Source of the DNA: Candidatus Blautia faecipullorum
GTDB taxonomy: Bacteria > Bacillota > Clostridia > Lachnospirales > Lachnospiraceae
Direction: 5' to 3'
Assembly: GCA_019115125.1 (NCBI GenBank)
Contig: DXEG01000017.1
Coordinates: forward strand, 1-45,121
Length of the DNA: 45,121 nucleotides
Positions 14,597 to 24,041 of this stretch are shown here, piece after piece; position 1 is the stretch's first letter; each line of letters starts with the position of its first letter. The notes under the pieces were generated by a model, which ran no database searches, was not told where the DNA came from, and saw only the letters and a program-made list of their open reading frames with translations. Both the position numbers and the translations under genes were made by a program.

Positions 14597-16978
14597 ATGA
14601 ACCAGAAAGCATTGACATCGTTAGAATATCCGAAAATCATAGAAAAGCTTACGGAAAAAGCCTCCTCCCCCATGGGTAAGGAGCTCTGCCGCGGGCTGAC
14701 GCCTTCCACCGACATTGAAGAGATTCGTCTCATGCAGGTGCAGACAAAGGACGCCCTGACCAGGCTCTTTCAGAAAGGCTCCGTCTCCTTCGGCAGCGTG
14801 AAGGATGTACGGGGCTCCCTGAAGCGTCTGGAGATCGGCAGCTCCCTTGGCATTGTGGAAATCCTTTCCATCTGCAGACTTCTGGAAAACACCTCCAGGG
14901 TCAAGGCCTATTCCCGAAAGGACAAAAGCGACGCTCCCGCGGACTCCCTGGACGCCATGTTTGACGGGCTTTCCCCCCTGACGCCGCTGTCCGGGGAAAT
15001 ACGCCGCTGCATCCTCTCTGAGGACGAGATCAGCGACGACGCCAGCCCCGGCCTCCGCAGCGTCCGCAGAAATATGAAGATCACCAACGACCGTATACAT
15101 ACCCAGCTCTCCGGCCTTGTCAACGGAAGCGCCCGGAATTATCTCCAGGATTCCGTCATTACCATGCGAAACGGAAGATACTGTATCCCCGTAAAGGCGG
15201 AGTACAAGGGACAGGTGCCCGGCATGATCCATGACCAGTCCTCAACAGGCTCCACGCTGTTCATCGAGCCTATGGCGGTGGTAAAGCTGAATAATGATAT
15301 CCGGGAGCTGGAGATCCAGGAACAGAAGGAAATTGAAGCGGTACTTGCCGCTTTGAGCGGACAGATCGCGGAGGAGCTGGAGACCATTTCCCTGAATCTT
15401 ACGCTGATGGTGCAGCTTGACTTTATTTTTGCCAGAGCCGCTCTTGCCATGGATATGAACGGAAGCGAGCCTGTTTTTAACCAGGAGGGGCGCATCCGCC
15501 TCCGCAAGGCGCGCCACCCGCTGATCCCCAGAAAGCAGGCGGTTCCCATTGACATCCGTCTTGGGGAGGAGTTTAATCTTCTCATCATCACCGGCCCTAA
15601 TACAGGCGGAAAAACAGTTTCCCTGAAAACCGTAGGGCTTTTGACGCTCATGGGACAGTCAGGACTTCACATTCCGGCGCTGGACCGCAGCGAGCTTGCG
15701 CTGTTTCACGAAATCTACGCCGATATCGGGGACGAGCAGAGTATCGAACAGTCTCTCAGTACCTTTTCCTCTCATATGACTAATATTGTGTCCTTCCTGG
15801 AAAAGGCGGACGAAAAATCCCTGGTGCTGTTTGATGAGCTGGGCGCGGGAACCGACCCTACAGAGGGGGCGGCTCTGGCTATCTCGATCCTCTCCCACCT
15901 CCATCAGCAGGGGATCCGCACCATGGCCACCACCCATTACAGCGAGCTGAAGGTTTACGCTCTCTCCACACCGGGTGTGGAAAACGCCTGCTGCGAATTC
16001 GACGTGGAGACCCTGCGGCCCACCTACCGCCTGCTTATCGGTATCCCGGGAAAAAGCAACGCCTTTGCCATCTCCTCCAAGCTCGGGCTCTCTGACGCCA
16101 TCATTGAGCGCGCGAAAGAGCAGATCAGTGAAAAAGACGAATCCTTTGAGGACGTGATATCTTCCCTGGAAGAAAACCGCGTGACTATCGAAAAGGAACG
16201 TGAGGAGATTGCCAGGTACAAGGAAGAGATCCGCAGGCTGAAGGAACAGCTTGAATCCCGCCAGGAAAAGCTGGATTCCCAGCGCGACAGGATCCTCCGG
16301 CAGGCCAACGAGGAGGCCCATAAGGTTCTGGAGGAGGCGAAAGAATACGCGGACCAGACCATGAAGATGTTTCACAAGTTCCAGAAGGATCATGTGGATA
16401 CCGCTTCTGTGGAACGGGAACGCCAGGAGCTTCGGAAGCGGATGAGCAAGGCAGAAAATCGTATGACCCGTCCTGTGGAAAAGAAGCAGCCCAAAAAACA
16501 GTTGACCGCGAAAGATGTCCGTCCCGGAGATTCTGTTAAGGTTCTCAGCATGAATCTGAAAGGCACCGTAGGAAGCCGACCTGACTCCAAAGGCTATCTT
16601 TTTGTGCAGATGGGAATCATCCGCTCCAAGGTTCACATTTCCGACCTGGAGCTTGTAGATGAGCCGGTGATCACCGGACCGGCTCTTCAGAGAACAGGAG
16701 CAGGAAAGATCAAAATGTCCAAGTCCGCCAGCATTTCCACCGAAATCAATCTTCTTGGAAAAACTGTGGACGAGGCGGTCGCGGAGCTTGACAAATATCT
16801 GGACGACGCCTACATCGCCCATCTGAAATCCGTCCGCGTTGTGCATGGAAAGGGTACGGGAGCCCTCCGCAAGGGAATCCATAATTATCTCCGGAGACAG
16901 AAGCATGTGGATTCCTTCCGTCTGGGCGAATTCGGAGAGGGCGACGCCGGCGTTACCATTGTAGAATTCAAAAAATAG
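14597..16978 (+). CDS. mutS2: MutS2 ATPase/endonuclease (RqcU-type)
   Basis: The 793 residues match the usual MutS2 length. The N-terminal core and clamp region is followed by the ATPase with Walker A (ITGPNTGGKTVSLKT, about residue 332), Walker B (LVLFDELGAGTDPTEG) and a conserved ATTHYSELK. A long charged coiled coil lies at about 515-635, then a KOW-like segment. A C-terminal Smr nuclease domain (about 718-793) has the motif VRVVHGKGTGALRKGIHNYL. MutS2 proteins lack mismatch-repair motifs. They suppress recombination or, in Firmicutes, act on collided ribosomes. It is followed after 16 bp by a response regulator gene and probably shares its transcript. Confidence 0.95.
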   Translation: MNQKALTSLEYPKIIEKLTEKASSPMGKELCRGLTPSTDIEEIRLMQVQTKDALTRLFQKGSVSFGSVKDVRGSLKRLEIGSSLGIVEILSICRLLENTSRVKAYSRKDKSDAPADSLDAMFDGLSPLTPLSGEIRRCILSEDEISDDASPGLRSVRRNMKITNDRIHTQLSGLVNGSARNYLQDSVITMRNGRYCIPVKAEYKGQVPGMIHDQSSTGSTLFIEPMAVVKLNNDIRELEIQEQKEIEAVLAALSGQIAEELETISLNLTLMVQLDFIFARAALAMDMNGSEPVFNQEGRIRLRKARHPLIPRKQAVPIDIRLGEEFNLLIITGPNTGGKTVSLKTVGLLTLMGQSGLHIPALDRSELALFHEIYADIGDEQSIEQSLSTFSSHMTNIVSFLEKADEKSLVLFDELGAGTDPTEGAALAISILSHLHQQGIRTMATTHYSELKVYALSTPGVENACCEFDVETLRPTYRLLIGIPGKSNAFAISSKLGLSDAIIERAKEQISEKDESFEDVISSLEENRVTIEKEREEIARYKEEIRRLKEQLESRQEKLDSQRDRILRQANEEAHKVLEEAKEYADQTMKMFHKFQKDHVDTASVERERQELRKRMSKAENRMTRPVEKKQPKKQLTAKDVRPGDSVKVLSMNLKGTVGSRPDSKGYLFVQMGIIRSKVHISDLELVDEPVITGPALQRTGAGKIKMSKSASISTEINLLGKTVDEAVAELDKYLDDAYIAHLKSVRVVHGKGTGALRKGIHNYLRRQKHVDSFRLGEFGEGDAGVTIVEFKK

Positions 16979-16994
16979 CTGAAGGGGGATTACT

Positions 16995-17696
16995 ATGGCT
17001 GCAAAGCAGAAAATACTGATCATAGACGACGACAATAACATTGCCGAGCTGATCTCTTTATATCTTACAAAGGAATGTTTCGAGACAAAAATCGTAAATG
17101 ACGGGGAACAGGCCCTGAAGGAATTTCACATTTTCCAGCCGGATCTCCTCCTCCTGGATCTGATGCTTCCGGGTATCGACGGATATCAGGTCTGCCGCGA
17201 GATCCGCCACACCTCGGATGTGCCGATCATCATGCTGTCCGCCAAGGGAGAAACCTTTGACAAGGTTCTGGGCCTGGAGCTCGGCGCGGATGATTACATG
17301 ATTAAGCCCTTCGACTCCAAAGAGCTGGTAGCCCGCGTCCGGGCGGTGCTCCGCCGCTTTAAGGTCAAACAGCCTGCTGCCGTCTCAGGCGAGAAATCCG
17401 TATCCTACCCGGATCTCACCATCAATCTGACCAATTATTCCGTCACCTATATGGGCCGTCAGGTTGATATGCCGCCGAAGGAGCTGGAGCTTCTTTATTT
17501 TCTTGCCTCCTCCCCCAATCAGGTATTTACCAGGGAGCAGCTTCTGGATCATATCTGGGGCTATGAATACATCGGGGACACCAGGACGGTGGACGTCCAT
17601 ATCAAGCGTCTCCGGGAAAAGATCAAGGATCATCCTGCCTGGAGTCTCTCAACCGTATGGGGGATCGGTTATAAATTTGAGGTAAAAAGCAAATGA
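16995..17696 (+). CDS. OmpR/PhoP-family response regulator
   Basis: The protein has 233 residues. The receiver domain (IIDDDNN, phospho-acceptor in LLLLDLMLPGIDGYQV, IMLSAKGE, YMIKPFDSKEL) is joined to a winged-helix domain (MPPKELELLYFLASSPNQVFTREQLLDHIWGYEY, then TVDVHIKRLREKI). The ATG follows GAAGGGGGA and lies 16 bp after mutS2. Its stop overlaps the kinase start by 4 bp. The regulon cannot be told from sequence. Confidence 0.92.
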   Translation: MAAKQKILIIDDDNNIAELISLYLTKECFETKIVNDGEQALKEFHIFQPDLLLLDLMLPGIDGYQVCREIRHTSDVPIIMLSAKGETFDKVLGLELGADDYMIKPFDSKELVARVRAVLRRFKVKQPAAVSGEKSVSYPDLTINLTNYSVTYMGRQVDMPPKELELLYFLASSPNQVFTREQLLDHIWGYEYIGDTRTVDVHIKRLREKIKDHPAWSLSTVWGIGYKFEVKSK

Positions 17697-19102
17697 GAAA
17701 ACGAATCCTGCTGAAATTTCTGGAAGCCTATGTTCTGATAGGCTTCCTCGGTTTTTTGCTGATCACCCTGGCGGGTTCCCATATGATCGAAGCCCTGCTG
17801 GAGCAGGAGATCAGCGAAAGCCTGTACCAGGACGCCTACAATGTGGCGGAAAATGATTCTGTAAAGAACAATATTTCCTCCTCCAATTTAAGTAAAATAC
17901 AGGCGAACCTGTACATGATCTCCGACTATCCATCCACCCTTATCTGGATCATCAACAGCGACGGAAAGATCATCGTAAGCACCAGGACCGATATCTCGGC
18001 GGACCAGCCCATAGAGATCAAGGATTTTGACCCTTCTGACTGGGGCAGCAATTACTACCAGGTGGGAGACTTTTACGGGTATTTCCCGGAGTCCTACCTC
18101 AGCGTCATTGCTCCCATCACGGACAATATGACTACAAAGGGCTATGTGGCCATTCACTATCTGATGAGCGATCTGTATCAGAAACGGGGAGAACTTCTTT
18201 TTGTGATCCAGATCCTCTTTCTCGCCGTATATCTGATGGCAGCCCTTCTGATCCTGATCTACCGGCATTATGTCCATAAGCCGCTTAAAGAAATCACCCG
18301 GGGCGCCGCCGAATTCGCCAACGGAAATCTGGCTTACAAGATTCCCGTAACTTCTGAAAACGAGATCGGATACCTTGCCAACAGCCTGAATTATATGGCG
18401 GAAAAGCTGAACCGCAGCGGGGAATACCAGAGACAGTTTATCTCCAATATCTCTCACGATTTCCGGTCTCCGCTGACCTCCATCAAGGGTTATGTGGACG
18501 CTATGCTGGACGGAGTGATCCCTCCCGACAGCCAGGAAAAATACCTGAAGATCATCGCCTATGAATCAGGCCGCCTGGAAAAGCTCACCGAAGGACTTCT
18601 CACCCTCAACGAGCTGGATATCCATAAACGGCTGTTAAAGATCCAGACCTTTGATATCAACGAGGTGATCAAAAATACAGCCGCCACCTATGAGGGCGAC
18701 TGCACAAAGCGGAAGATCCTCCTGGAGCTGCTGCTCTCCGGAAAGGAGCTGTACGCAAAGGCGGATGTGGAGCAGATCCAGCAGGTTCTCCACAATCTTT
18801 TAAACAACGCCATTAAGTTCAGCCCCGATCATTCTACCATTGTGATTGAAACCAGCGAAAAAAATGATAAAATCTTTGTGTCCGTGAAGGATCACGGGAT
18901 CGGAATTCCCAAGCAGAGCCTCCACCGTATCTGGGAAAGATTTTACAAAACAGATATTTCCAGAGGAAAGGATCAGACCGGAACGGGGCTGGGGCTTTCC
19001 ATTGTCAAGGAGATCATCAGCGCTCACGGAGAGAACATCAACGTCATCAGCACAGAGGGCGTGGGGACAAAATTCATCTTTACATTAGAAAAAGCAAGAT
19101 AG
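17693..19102 (+). CDS. Sensor histidine kinase with HAMP domain
   Basis: The 469 residues include a membrane segment at about 10-33, an extracytoplasmic sensor domain (about 35-160), and a second segment at about 165-187. A HAMP linker follows (YVHKPLKEITRGAAEFANGNLAYKIPVTSENEIGYLANSLNYMAEKL), then the kinase core. The phosphorylated His is in FISNISHDFRSPLTSIKGYVDAM, the N box in LNNAIKFSP, then DHGIGIP and TGLGLSIVKEIISAHG. It is coupled to the preceding regulator by a 4-bp ATGA overlap. A strong terminator follows. It resembles envelope or redox sensors of the PhoR/ResE class, but the signal is unknown. Confidence 0.92.
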   Translation: MRKRILLKFLEAYVLIGFLGFLLITLAGSHMIEALLEQEISESLYQDAYNVAENDSVKNNISSSNLSKIQANLYMISDYPSTLIWIINSDGKIIVSTRTDISADQPIEIKDFDPSDWGSNYYQVGDFYGYFPESYLSVIAPITDNMTTKGYVAIHYLMSDLYQKRGELLFVIQILFLAVYLMAALLILIYRHYVHKPLKEITRGAAEFANGNLAYKIPVTSENEIGYLANSLNYMAEKLNRSGEYQRQFISNISHDFRSPLTSIKGYVDAMLDGVIPPDSQEKYLKIIAYESGRLEKLTEGLLTLNELDIHKRLLKIQTFDINEVIKNTAATYEGDCTKRKILLELLLSGKELYAKADVEQIQQVLHNLLNNAIKFSPDHSTIVIETSEKNDKIFVSVKDHGIGIPKQSLHRIWERFYKTDISRGKDQTGTGLGLSIVKEIISAHGENINVISTEGVGTKFIFTLEKAR

Positions 19103-19138
19103 GGAACCGGCCTCCGCCGGCTCTCCATCCTGCTTTTT
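19089..19138. terminator. Bidirectional terminator after the kinase gene
   Basis: AAAAGCAAGATAGGGAACCG and its continuation pair with the segment at 19115-19138, forming a long stem (AGCA, GAT, CCGGC arms) around a CTCC loop. A-runs and T-runs lie on the outer sides, so it can act for both the kinase and the convergent adenine deaminase gene. Confidence 0.75.
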
Positions 19139-19205
19139 CATTTACAGAAATCACCTTCCTGTATTCATGTGCGGTAATATATGCTTTCCAGCACTCAGCT
19201 GGGGA

Positions 19206-20945
19206 TTACTCTGCTTTTTTCTGTTCAAAAGGCGTCTCGAGGATCCTGTCCTCTTTCGCCAGGTAAACTCCCCGCGGAGTGATCCTGATCTCCGGAATAA
19301 CGGGAAGCGCCATAAAGGAAAGGGTGATAAACGGATCGAAGCCCTCCGGGATCCCCATCTCATGGGCCCTGGCGATCATTCTTTTCAGAAGGCTGTTCAC
19401 CGTCTCATATCCGGCGTCGCTCATCAGTCCCATCACCGGAAGGGGCAGCGTCTCATAAACCCTTCCATTTTCTACCAGGGTATAGCCGCCCTGGGTGCGC
19501 GCCAGCTCCTGCACCGCCAGATACATATCCCGGTCATTATCTCCGATTACGATCAGATTGTGAGAATCGTGAGACACACTGGAAGCCACGGCCCCGCCCT
19601 TCAGTCCGAAGCCTTTCACAATACCTGTGCCCGTCTTTCCGGTGCCTTTATGACGTTCCACGGCGGCAATCTTCAGATAATCCCCCTCCGGAACAAAAAG
19701 CCTTTCGCCCTCCGTTTCCTGGAAAGGAACCTCCTCGTAAAGATCCTCCGTAACGATCTGACCCTGGATCATCCTGATCACATGAGCCCGTCCTCCTTCA
19801 TGCCGCAGCTTCAGCCGCTCCATGGAAAAATTTTTCAGATGAACGGTATTTTTCAATCCGGGCGGGCAGGCGGCTATACCCGCCTTTTCGTCCGGAAGGA
19901 TCCGTCTGCCTTTGTGGTATACCTCCAGAACATTCAGCTCCTCCAGATCGTCCAGAACCACAAGATCCGCCTGATACCCCGGCGCCACCGCGCCAAGTCC
20001 CGAAAGCCCGTAGCATCTGGCAGCCTGGATGGTTGCCATTTTCAAAGCTTTTTCCACAGGAAGTCCAAGCTGGACAGCCCTTTTAATATTGTAATTGATA
20101 TGTCCCTCTCTTTTAATCTCTTCGATATGCTTATCGTCTGTGCAGAAGCAGAAAAAAGAAGTGTCTGTACGGCTGCTGACAATGCCGCTGACGATCGCCT
20201 CAAGATTTCTGGCCGCGCTGCCCTCCCGGATCAGCACATACATTCCGTTTCTGCATTCCGCCATGGCATATTCATAATCCACGCACTCATGATCCGTGGA
20301 AATCCCCGCCAGCGCGTAGGCCGCCAGATCTCCCGGGCTGAGAAACGGCGCATGACCGTCTTTGACGCGTTTTTCAAACAGCGCAAGCTTTTCATGCATG
20401 GATACGCTTCCATTGATCACCGAAGCCGCGTCCATGACCTCTCCGAGCCCTAAAACCCTGGGATGTTCTACATATGATTTCATCCTGCCCGCCGTAAGCG
20501 TACAGCCGTTGTCGTCCACATGGGTAGCCGGCACGCAGGAGGGCATCATCACAAACACATTGGCGGGAGCGTCCTCCGTCTGCTTCAGAATATAATCGAT
20601 CCCGTCGCTTCCGGAAACATTGGCGGACTCATGAGGATCCACGATAAAGGTGGTAGTCCCGCAGCAGGCGGCCTGACGGATCAGCTCTCCCGGCGTCACC
20701 AGAGTGGATTCCAGATGAAGGTGGCTGTCGATAAAGCCCGGGCAGAGATATTTCCCTGTCAGGTCGATTTCCTCTTCGCCGCTGTAGTCTCCCACACCAA
20801 GGATGATCCCGTCCGCCACCGCCACATTTCCCTGGACAAATTCTCCTGTGTGAGCCATAAAAACTCTGGCTCCCCGGAACACGAGAGGAGCTTTTCTTAT
20901 TCCTCTTGCCGCCTCTGAATAGAGGCGATATTTTTCCAGTTCCAC
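19206..20945 (-). CDS. ade: Adenine deaminase
   Basis: The 579 residues match the amidohydrolase-type adenine deaminases that convert adenine to hypoxanthine and ammonia for purine salvage. Metal-site motifs are visible: CPGFIDSHLHLESTLVTPGE (HxH), GTTTFIVDPHESANV and STDHECVDYE. A C-terminal domain of this family follows, with SHDSHNLIVIGDND. The GTG start at 20945 is supported by AAGGAGGG just before it. It follows trmL by 24 bp on the same strand, in a probable operon. Confidence 0.93.
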   Translation of the reverse strand: MELEKYRLYSEAARGIRKAPLVFRGARVFMAHTGEFVQGNVAVADGIILGVGDYSGEEEIDLTGKYLCPGFIDSHLHLESTLVTPGELIRQAACCGTTTFIVDPHESANVSGSDGIDYILKQTEDAPANVFVMMPSCVPATHVDDNGCTLTAGRMKSYVEHPRVLGLGEVMDAASVINGSVSMHEKLALFEKRVKDGHAPFLSPGDLAAYALAGISTDHECVDYEYAMAECRNGMYVLIREGSAARNLEAIVSGIVSSRTDTSFFCFCTDDKHIEEIKREGHINYNIKRAVQLGLPVEKALKMATIQAARCYGLSGLGAVAPGYQADLVVLDDLEELNVLEVYHKGRRILPDEKAGIAACPPGLKNTVHLKNFSMERLKLRHEGGRAHVIRMIQGQIVTEDLYEEVPFQETEGERLFVPEGDYLKIAAVERHKGTGKTGTGIVKGFGLKGGAVASSVSHDSHNLIVIGDNDRDMYLAVQELARTQGGYTLVENGRVYETLPLPVMGLMSDAGYETVNSLLKRMIARAHEMGIPEGFDPFITLSFMALPVIPEIRITPRGVYLAKEDRILETPFEQKKAE

Positions 20946-20969
20946 GCGATCCCTCCTTTTTCTGTTATT

Positions 20970-21470
20970 TTACTTCCATTCATATTTTGTCAGACGGCCC
21001 TGCCGCTCCAGATGACTGAAATCATTCTGCCTGAGAGCCTCATAAAGCACAATCGCCGCCGCGTTGCTCAGATTCAGAGAGCGGATCTCCTCAAGCATGG
21101 GGATGCGGATGCACTGCGCCTGGTTTTCCAGAAGGATTTCCTCCGGGATCCCGCCGCTCTCTTTGCCGAACATCAGAAAGCAGTCCTCCTCAAAACGCAC
21201 CTCTGTATAAGTCTGAGGAGCTTTTGTGGTAGCGTAATAAATTTTAGCGCCGGGATTTTTTCTGAGAAAGTCCTCGTAGTCCAGATAGGTCGTCACATCG
21301 AGATCCTTCCAGTAATCCATTCCCGCTCTCCTGATGGCTTTTTCATTTAGCTTAAAGCCCAGCGGCTCAATAAGATGAAGCCTCGTTCCCGTAGCCACGC
21401 AGGTCCGTCCGATATTTCCTGTATTGGCCGGGATCTCCGGCTCGTGGAGTACAATATTCAATTTCGCCAT
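20970..21470 (-). CDS. trmL: tRNA (cytidine/uridine-34-2'-O)-methyltransferase TrmL
   Basis: The protein has 166 residues, the usual size of a minimal SPOUT methyltransferase. It starts LNIVLHEPEIPANTGNIGRTCVATGTRLHLIEPLGF, the TrmL hallmark. The knotted SAM-binding part has LMFGKESGGIPEEIL and IRSLNLSNAAAIVLYEALRQ. It methylates the ribose of the wobble base in certain leucine tRNAs. It sits between an AIR-synthase-like gene (2 bp away) and adenine deaminase. Confidence 0.95.
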   Translation of the reverse strand: MAKLNIVLHEPEIPANTGNIGRTCVATGTRLHLIEPLGFKLNEKAIRRAGMDYWKDLDVTTYLDYEDFLRKNPGAKIYYATTKAPQTYTEVRFEEDCFLMFGKESGGIPEEILLENQAQCIRIPMLEEIRSLNLSNAAAIVLYEALRQNDFSHLERQGRLTKYEWK

Positions 21471-21472
21471 GT

Positions 21473-22189
21473 TTATTTCCTTTCCTGCCCCGGAAAAATC
21501 TCATAGTATTTCCACTTTTCTCCCCAGGGCAGCTTCGTGATCTCATCCTGTCCGGGACGATCCAGATATCTGGTGATCTCCCCGCTGCGCAGAATTCTGC
21601 CGCTGCCTTTTACGGCCGTACCAATCACCGCCGCCGGAATTCCTTTTTGACGGCAAAGCTGTACCATTTCTCTTCCTCTGTCTGTCCCCAGAAGAACAGA
21701 GCCTTCTGAAAGCAGACGGTAGGGATCCAGGTCAAAGCACTCGCAGATCTCTATGGTTTCCTGTCTTATCGGTATTTTTCTCAAATCCGCTTCCAGCCCC
21801 ATGCCGGAGGCTTCGGCCATTTTCCAGACCGCGCACAGCACGCCGCCCGTTCCCATGGCATAAAATGCGCGGCAGTGTCCGGCGTCTTCCGGGGAAATTC
21901 CCAGTCTTTCCAGAAATATTTTTTCCGACGGTCCGCCGGAGGCTCCCTTCTGCGGCTCAGTTTCATCCAGAAAGCCTTTGTACGCAATGCCGGAAAGCTC
22001 CGGGCTTTTTTCCGCGTCATACAAAAAGCCCTCTGAAAAAATTTTTTGAAGCCTGTCTCTCTCGTTTTTTACGAGAAGCCATGTTCCCTGAAGCGCCACC
22101 GCCCCGGCGACCACCAGAGAGTCCCCTTCCATGAGCCTTCCTCTGACCTCCGCCCGCAGCGCCTCCATCGCTCTCTGTCCCAGTCTCAT
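21473..22189 (-). CDS. AIR-synthase C-terminal-domain protein (PurM/HypE-like), N-terminal domain absent
   Basis: The protein has 238 residues. The central and C-terminal part reads AFYAMGTGGVLCAVWKMAEASGMGLEADLRKIPI, ICECFDLDPYRLLSEGSVLLGTD, and then GIPAAVIGTAVKGSGRILRSG. This is the pattern of the PurM/HypE/SelD C-terminal domain. The ATP-binding N-terminal domain that enzymes of this superfamily carry is missing, and the first 100 residues do not match it. It is therefore unlikely to be a complete PurM or HypE. It lies 2 bp before trmL and 9 bp after a tiny membrane-peptide gene. Function unknown. Confidence 0.7.
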   Translation of the reverse strand: MRLGQRAMEALRAEVRGRLMEGDSLVVAGAVALQGTWLLVKNERDRLQKIFSEGFLYDAEKSPELSGIAYKGFLDETEPQKGASGGPSEKIFLERLGISPEDAGHCRAFYAMGTGGVLCAVWKMAEASGMGLEADLRKIPIRQETIEICECFDLDPYRLLSEGSVLLGTDRGREMVQLCRQKGIPAAVIGTAVKGSGRILRSGEITRYLDRPGQDEITKLPWGEKWKYYEIFPGQERK

Positions 22190-22198
22190 AGGATCCCT

Positions 22199-22303
22199 CT
22201 ACAGAAGCAGGGAAAGGACGCTTGGAACCACCATGGCCGCCACAAGGATCACCGCGATCACTGCTGTAATGATTTTTCTTTTTTTAGGATCAAACATTCC
22301 CAT
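22199..22303 (-). CDS. 34-residue single-pass membrane peptide
   Basis: The minus-strand ATG at 22303, preceded by AAAGGAG six bases upstream, opens a 34-codon frame. It encodes a basic start MGMFDPKKRKII, one hydrophobic helix (about 11-30) and a TAG stop. The next gene starts 9 bp later, so it belongs to the same transcript. Small peptides of this look, positively charged then one membrane helix, recur in Clostridia, but I know no function for it. Confidence 0.65.
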   Translation of the reverse strand: MGMFDPKKRKIITAVIAVILVAAMVVPSVLSLLL

Positions 22304-22353
22304 ATTTTCTCCTTTCAACTTCCAAACTTATAACCTCTACATAACTTCAATGC

Positions 22354-24018
22354 TTACCCGCATACATTCTCAGAAAGACTGATCTTCTCTGCATGCGCGT
22401 TGTTGGACAGGGGATCTCTCCTGTCATAGTCAAATAAAACTGCCGTTCCGTCCGAAAACACCTCGATATGCGCGGTTTTGGAAATTTCTTTCTCTCTCCG
22501 GTAAGCCCACACCGCCTTTTCAAAGGGCTTCTGATCCGGCGCGAAGGATGGACGCTTCTTCAGATTTTCTCTCAGATAGAGATCAAACACAAGTCTCACG
22601 GAAGCCTCCGCCGTAGAAATATCTGTCTCCTCCTCCAGAAATTCCAGAAGGATCTCATACCGCCGCATCCTGGAATGAGAGATCTCACTGTATCCCTTTT
22701 TCTCATAAAACCGGCCCAGATTTTCATAAAGAGAAAACGCGTCCTCAAAAAAATCTGTCAGCCAGCCGAGGGTATTCTGGAACTGTCCACTATTATAATA
22801 TACTTCCACCATACTTTCCACCATTTTCAGCTTCAAAATTTCCCCGTAGGAAAGCCACCTGTTAGAAAGCACTTCATAGGGTTCGCGGTTTTTATATACC
22901 AGTCCGTAGTCCGGCGCTTCCGTCTCCATGGCGGAGCCCTTCAGCACCTTCAGAAAGCCCAGCTGGAGCTGATCCGGCTTCATGCCATAGACACAGTTAA
23001 AGGAGCGGCGGAAGCTTATATAATCCTCATAGGGAAGCCCGGCAATCAGATCCAGGTGCTGATGGATATTCCCGAAGCTTCTGACTCTTGCCACTGCCGC
23101 GGCCAGCTTTTTCAGATCTGTTTTTCTCCGGATCGCATTCAGGGTATCCTGGTTCACAGACTGTACGCCGATCTCAAGCTGGACAAGCCCCGGGCGCATC
23201 CTTTCCAGAAGCTGAAGCTCCTCCTCCCGGAAAAGATCCGCGGACACCTCGAAATGAAAATTCGTCACCCCGTTGTCATGCTCCAGTATGTATTCCCAGA
23301 CAGCCACGGCATGATCGTGGCGGCAGTTAAAGGTACGGTCCACAAACTTCACCTGGGGCACCCTTCTGTCCAGAAAAAACTGGAGTTCCTTTTTTACCAG
23401 CTCCAGGCTGCGGAACCGCAGCTTTTTATCTATGGAGGACAGGCAGTAGCTGCAGGAAAAGGGGCAGCCCCTGCTGCTCTCATAATAAATGATCCTGTTT
23501 TCAAAGTCCTCAAGATGTCCGTAGACGAAAGGAATGGAATCCAGGCGCACCGGGCTCCTTGGCTCATTCCGGTGAATACCGTCCTCGCCGCGGTAAACAA
23601 TCCCTTTGATATCCTTCAGGCTTTTTCCGCCCTGTATATAATAGTCCGCCAGCTCCCGGAAGGTCTCTTCTCCCTCCCCCGTCATCACACCCGTCACCTG
23701 GGGCAGGGACTCCAGAAATTTTTCTCCATGAAAAGATACCTCCGGGCCGCCGGCCCAGAAGGCCGTGTCCGGAAGTATCTTTTTCAGATCCGCGATCAGC
23801 TCTCTCACAAAGGAAATATTCCAGATATAGCAGGAAAAGCAGACGACCTCCGCCCCGCTCAGATATATCTCCTTCAGAATTTCATCCTTTGGCTGATTGA
23901 TCGTAAATTCTTTTATAAAAATGGAGTCCCGGTAAGCCGGCGCACAGGCCCGCAGATTATATACCGCCAGATTGGAATGGATATATTTCGCGTTGCAGGC
24001 TGCCAGTAATATCTTCAT
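22354..24018 (-). CDS. B12-binding-domain radical SAM protein (DUF4080-type)
   Basis: From ATG 24018 the protein has 554 residues; a GTG five codons upstream is an alternative start. A cobalamin-binding-type domain (about 1-135) is followed by a radical SAM core with the cluster motif CPFSCSYC. The core continues with VKFVDRTFNC, FHFEVSADLF, LEIGVQSVN and LDLIAGLPYEDY, and a DUF4080-like C-terminal region follows. Such proteins use SAM and often cobalamin for methylation or rearrangement chemistry on an unknown substrate. The thioredoxin gene upstream in the operon (23 bp away) could supply reductant, but no physical link is known. Confidence 0.88.
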   Translation of the reverse strand: MKILLAACNAKYIHSNLAVYNLRACAPAYRDSIFIKEFTINQPKDEILKEIYLSGAEVVCFSCYIWNISFVRELIADLKKILPDTAFWAGGPEVSFHGEKFLESLPQVTGVMTGEGEETFRELADYYIQGGKSLKDIKGIVYRGEDGIHRNEPRSPVRLDSIPFVYGHLEDFENRIIYYESSRGCPFSCSYCLSSIDKKLRFRSLELVKKELQFFLDRRVPQVKFVDRTFNCRHDHAVAVWEYILEHDNGVTNFHFEVSADLFREEELQLLERMRPGLVQLEIGVQSVNQDTLNAIRRKTDLKKLAAAVARVRSFGNIHQHLDLIAGLPYEDYISFRRSFNCVYGMKPDQLQLGFLKVLKGSAMETEAPDYGLVYKNREPYEVLSNRWLSYGEILKLKMVESMVEVYYNSGQFQNTLGWLTDFFEDAFSLYENLGRFYEKKGYSEISHSRMRRYEILLEFLEEETDISTAEASVRLVFDLYLRENLKKRPSFAPDQKPFEKAVWAYRREKEISKTAHIEVFSDGTAVLFDYDRRDPLSNNAHAEKISLSENVCG

Positions 24019-24041
24019 ATCCTTATACTCCACTTTGTTTT

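Noticed and set aside
21473..22189. Complete HypE or PurM enzyme
   Set aside because: Only the C-terminal domain pattern is present and no hydrogenase or neighbouring purine-ring gene supports those assignments.
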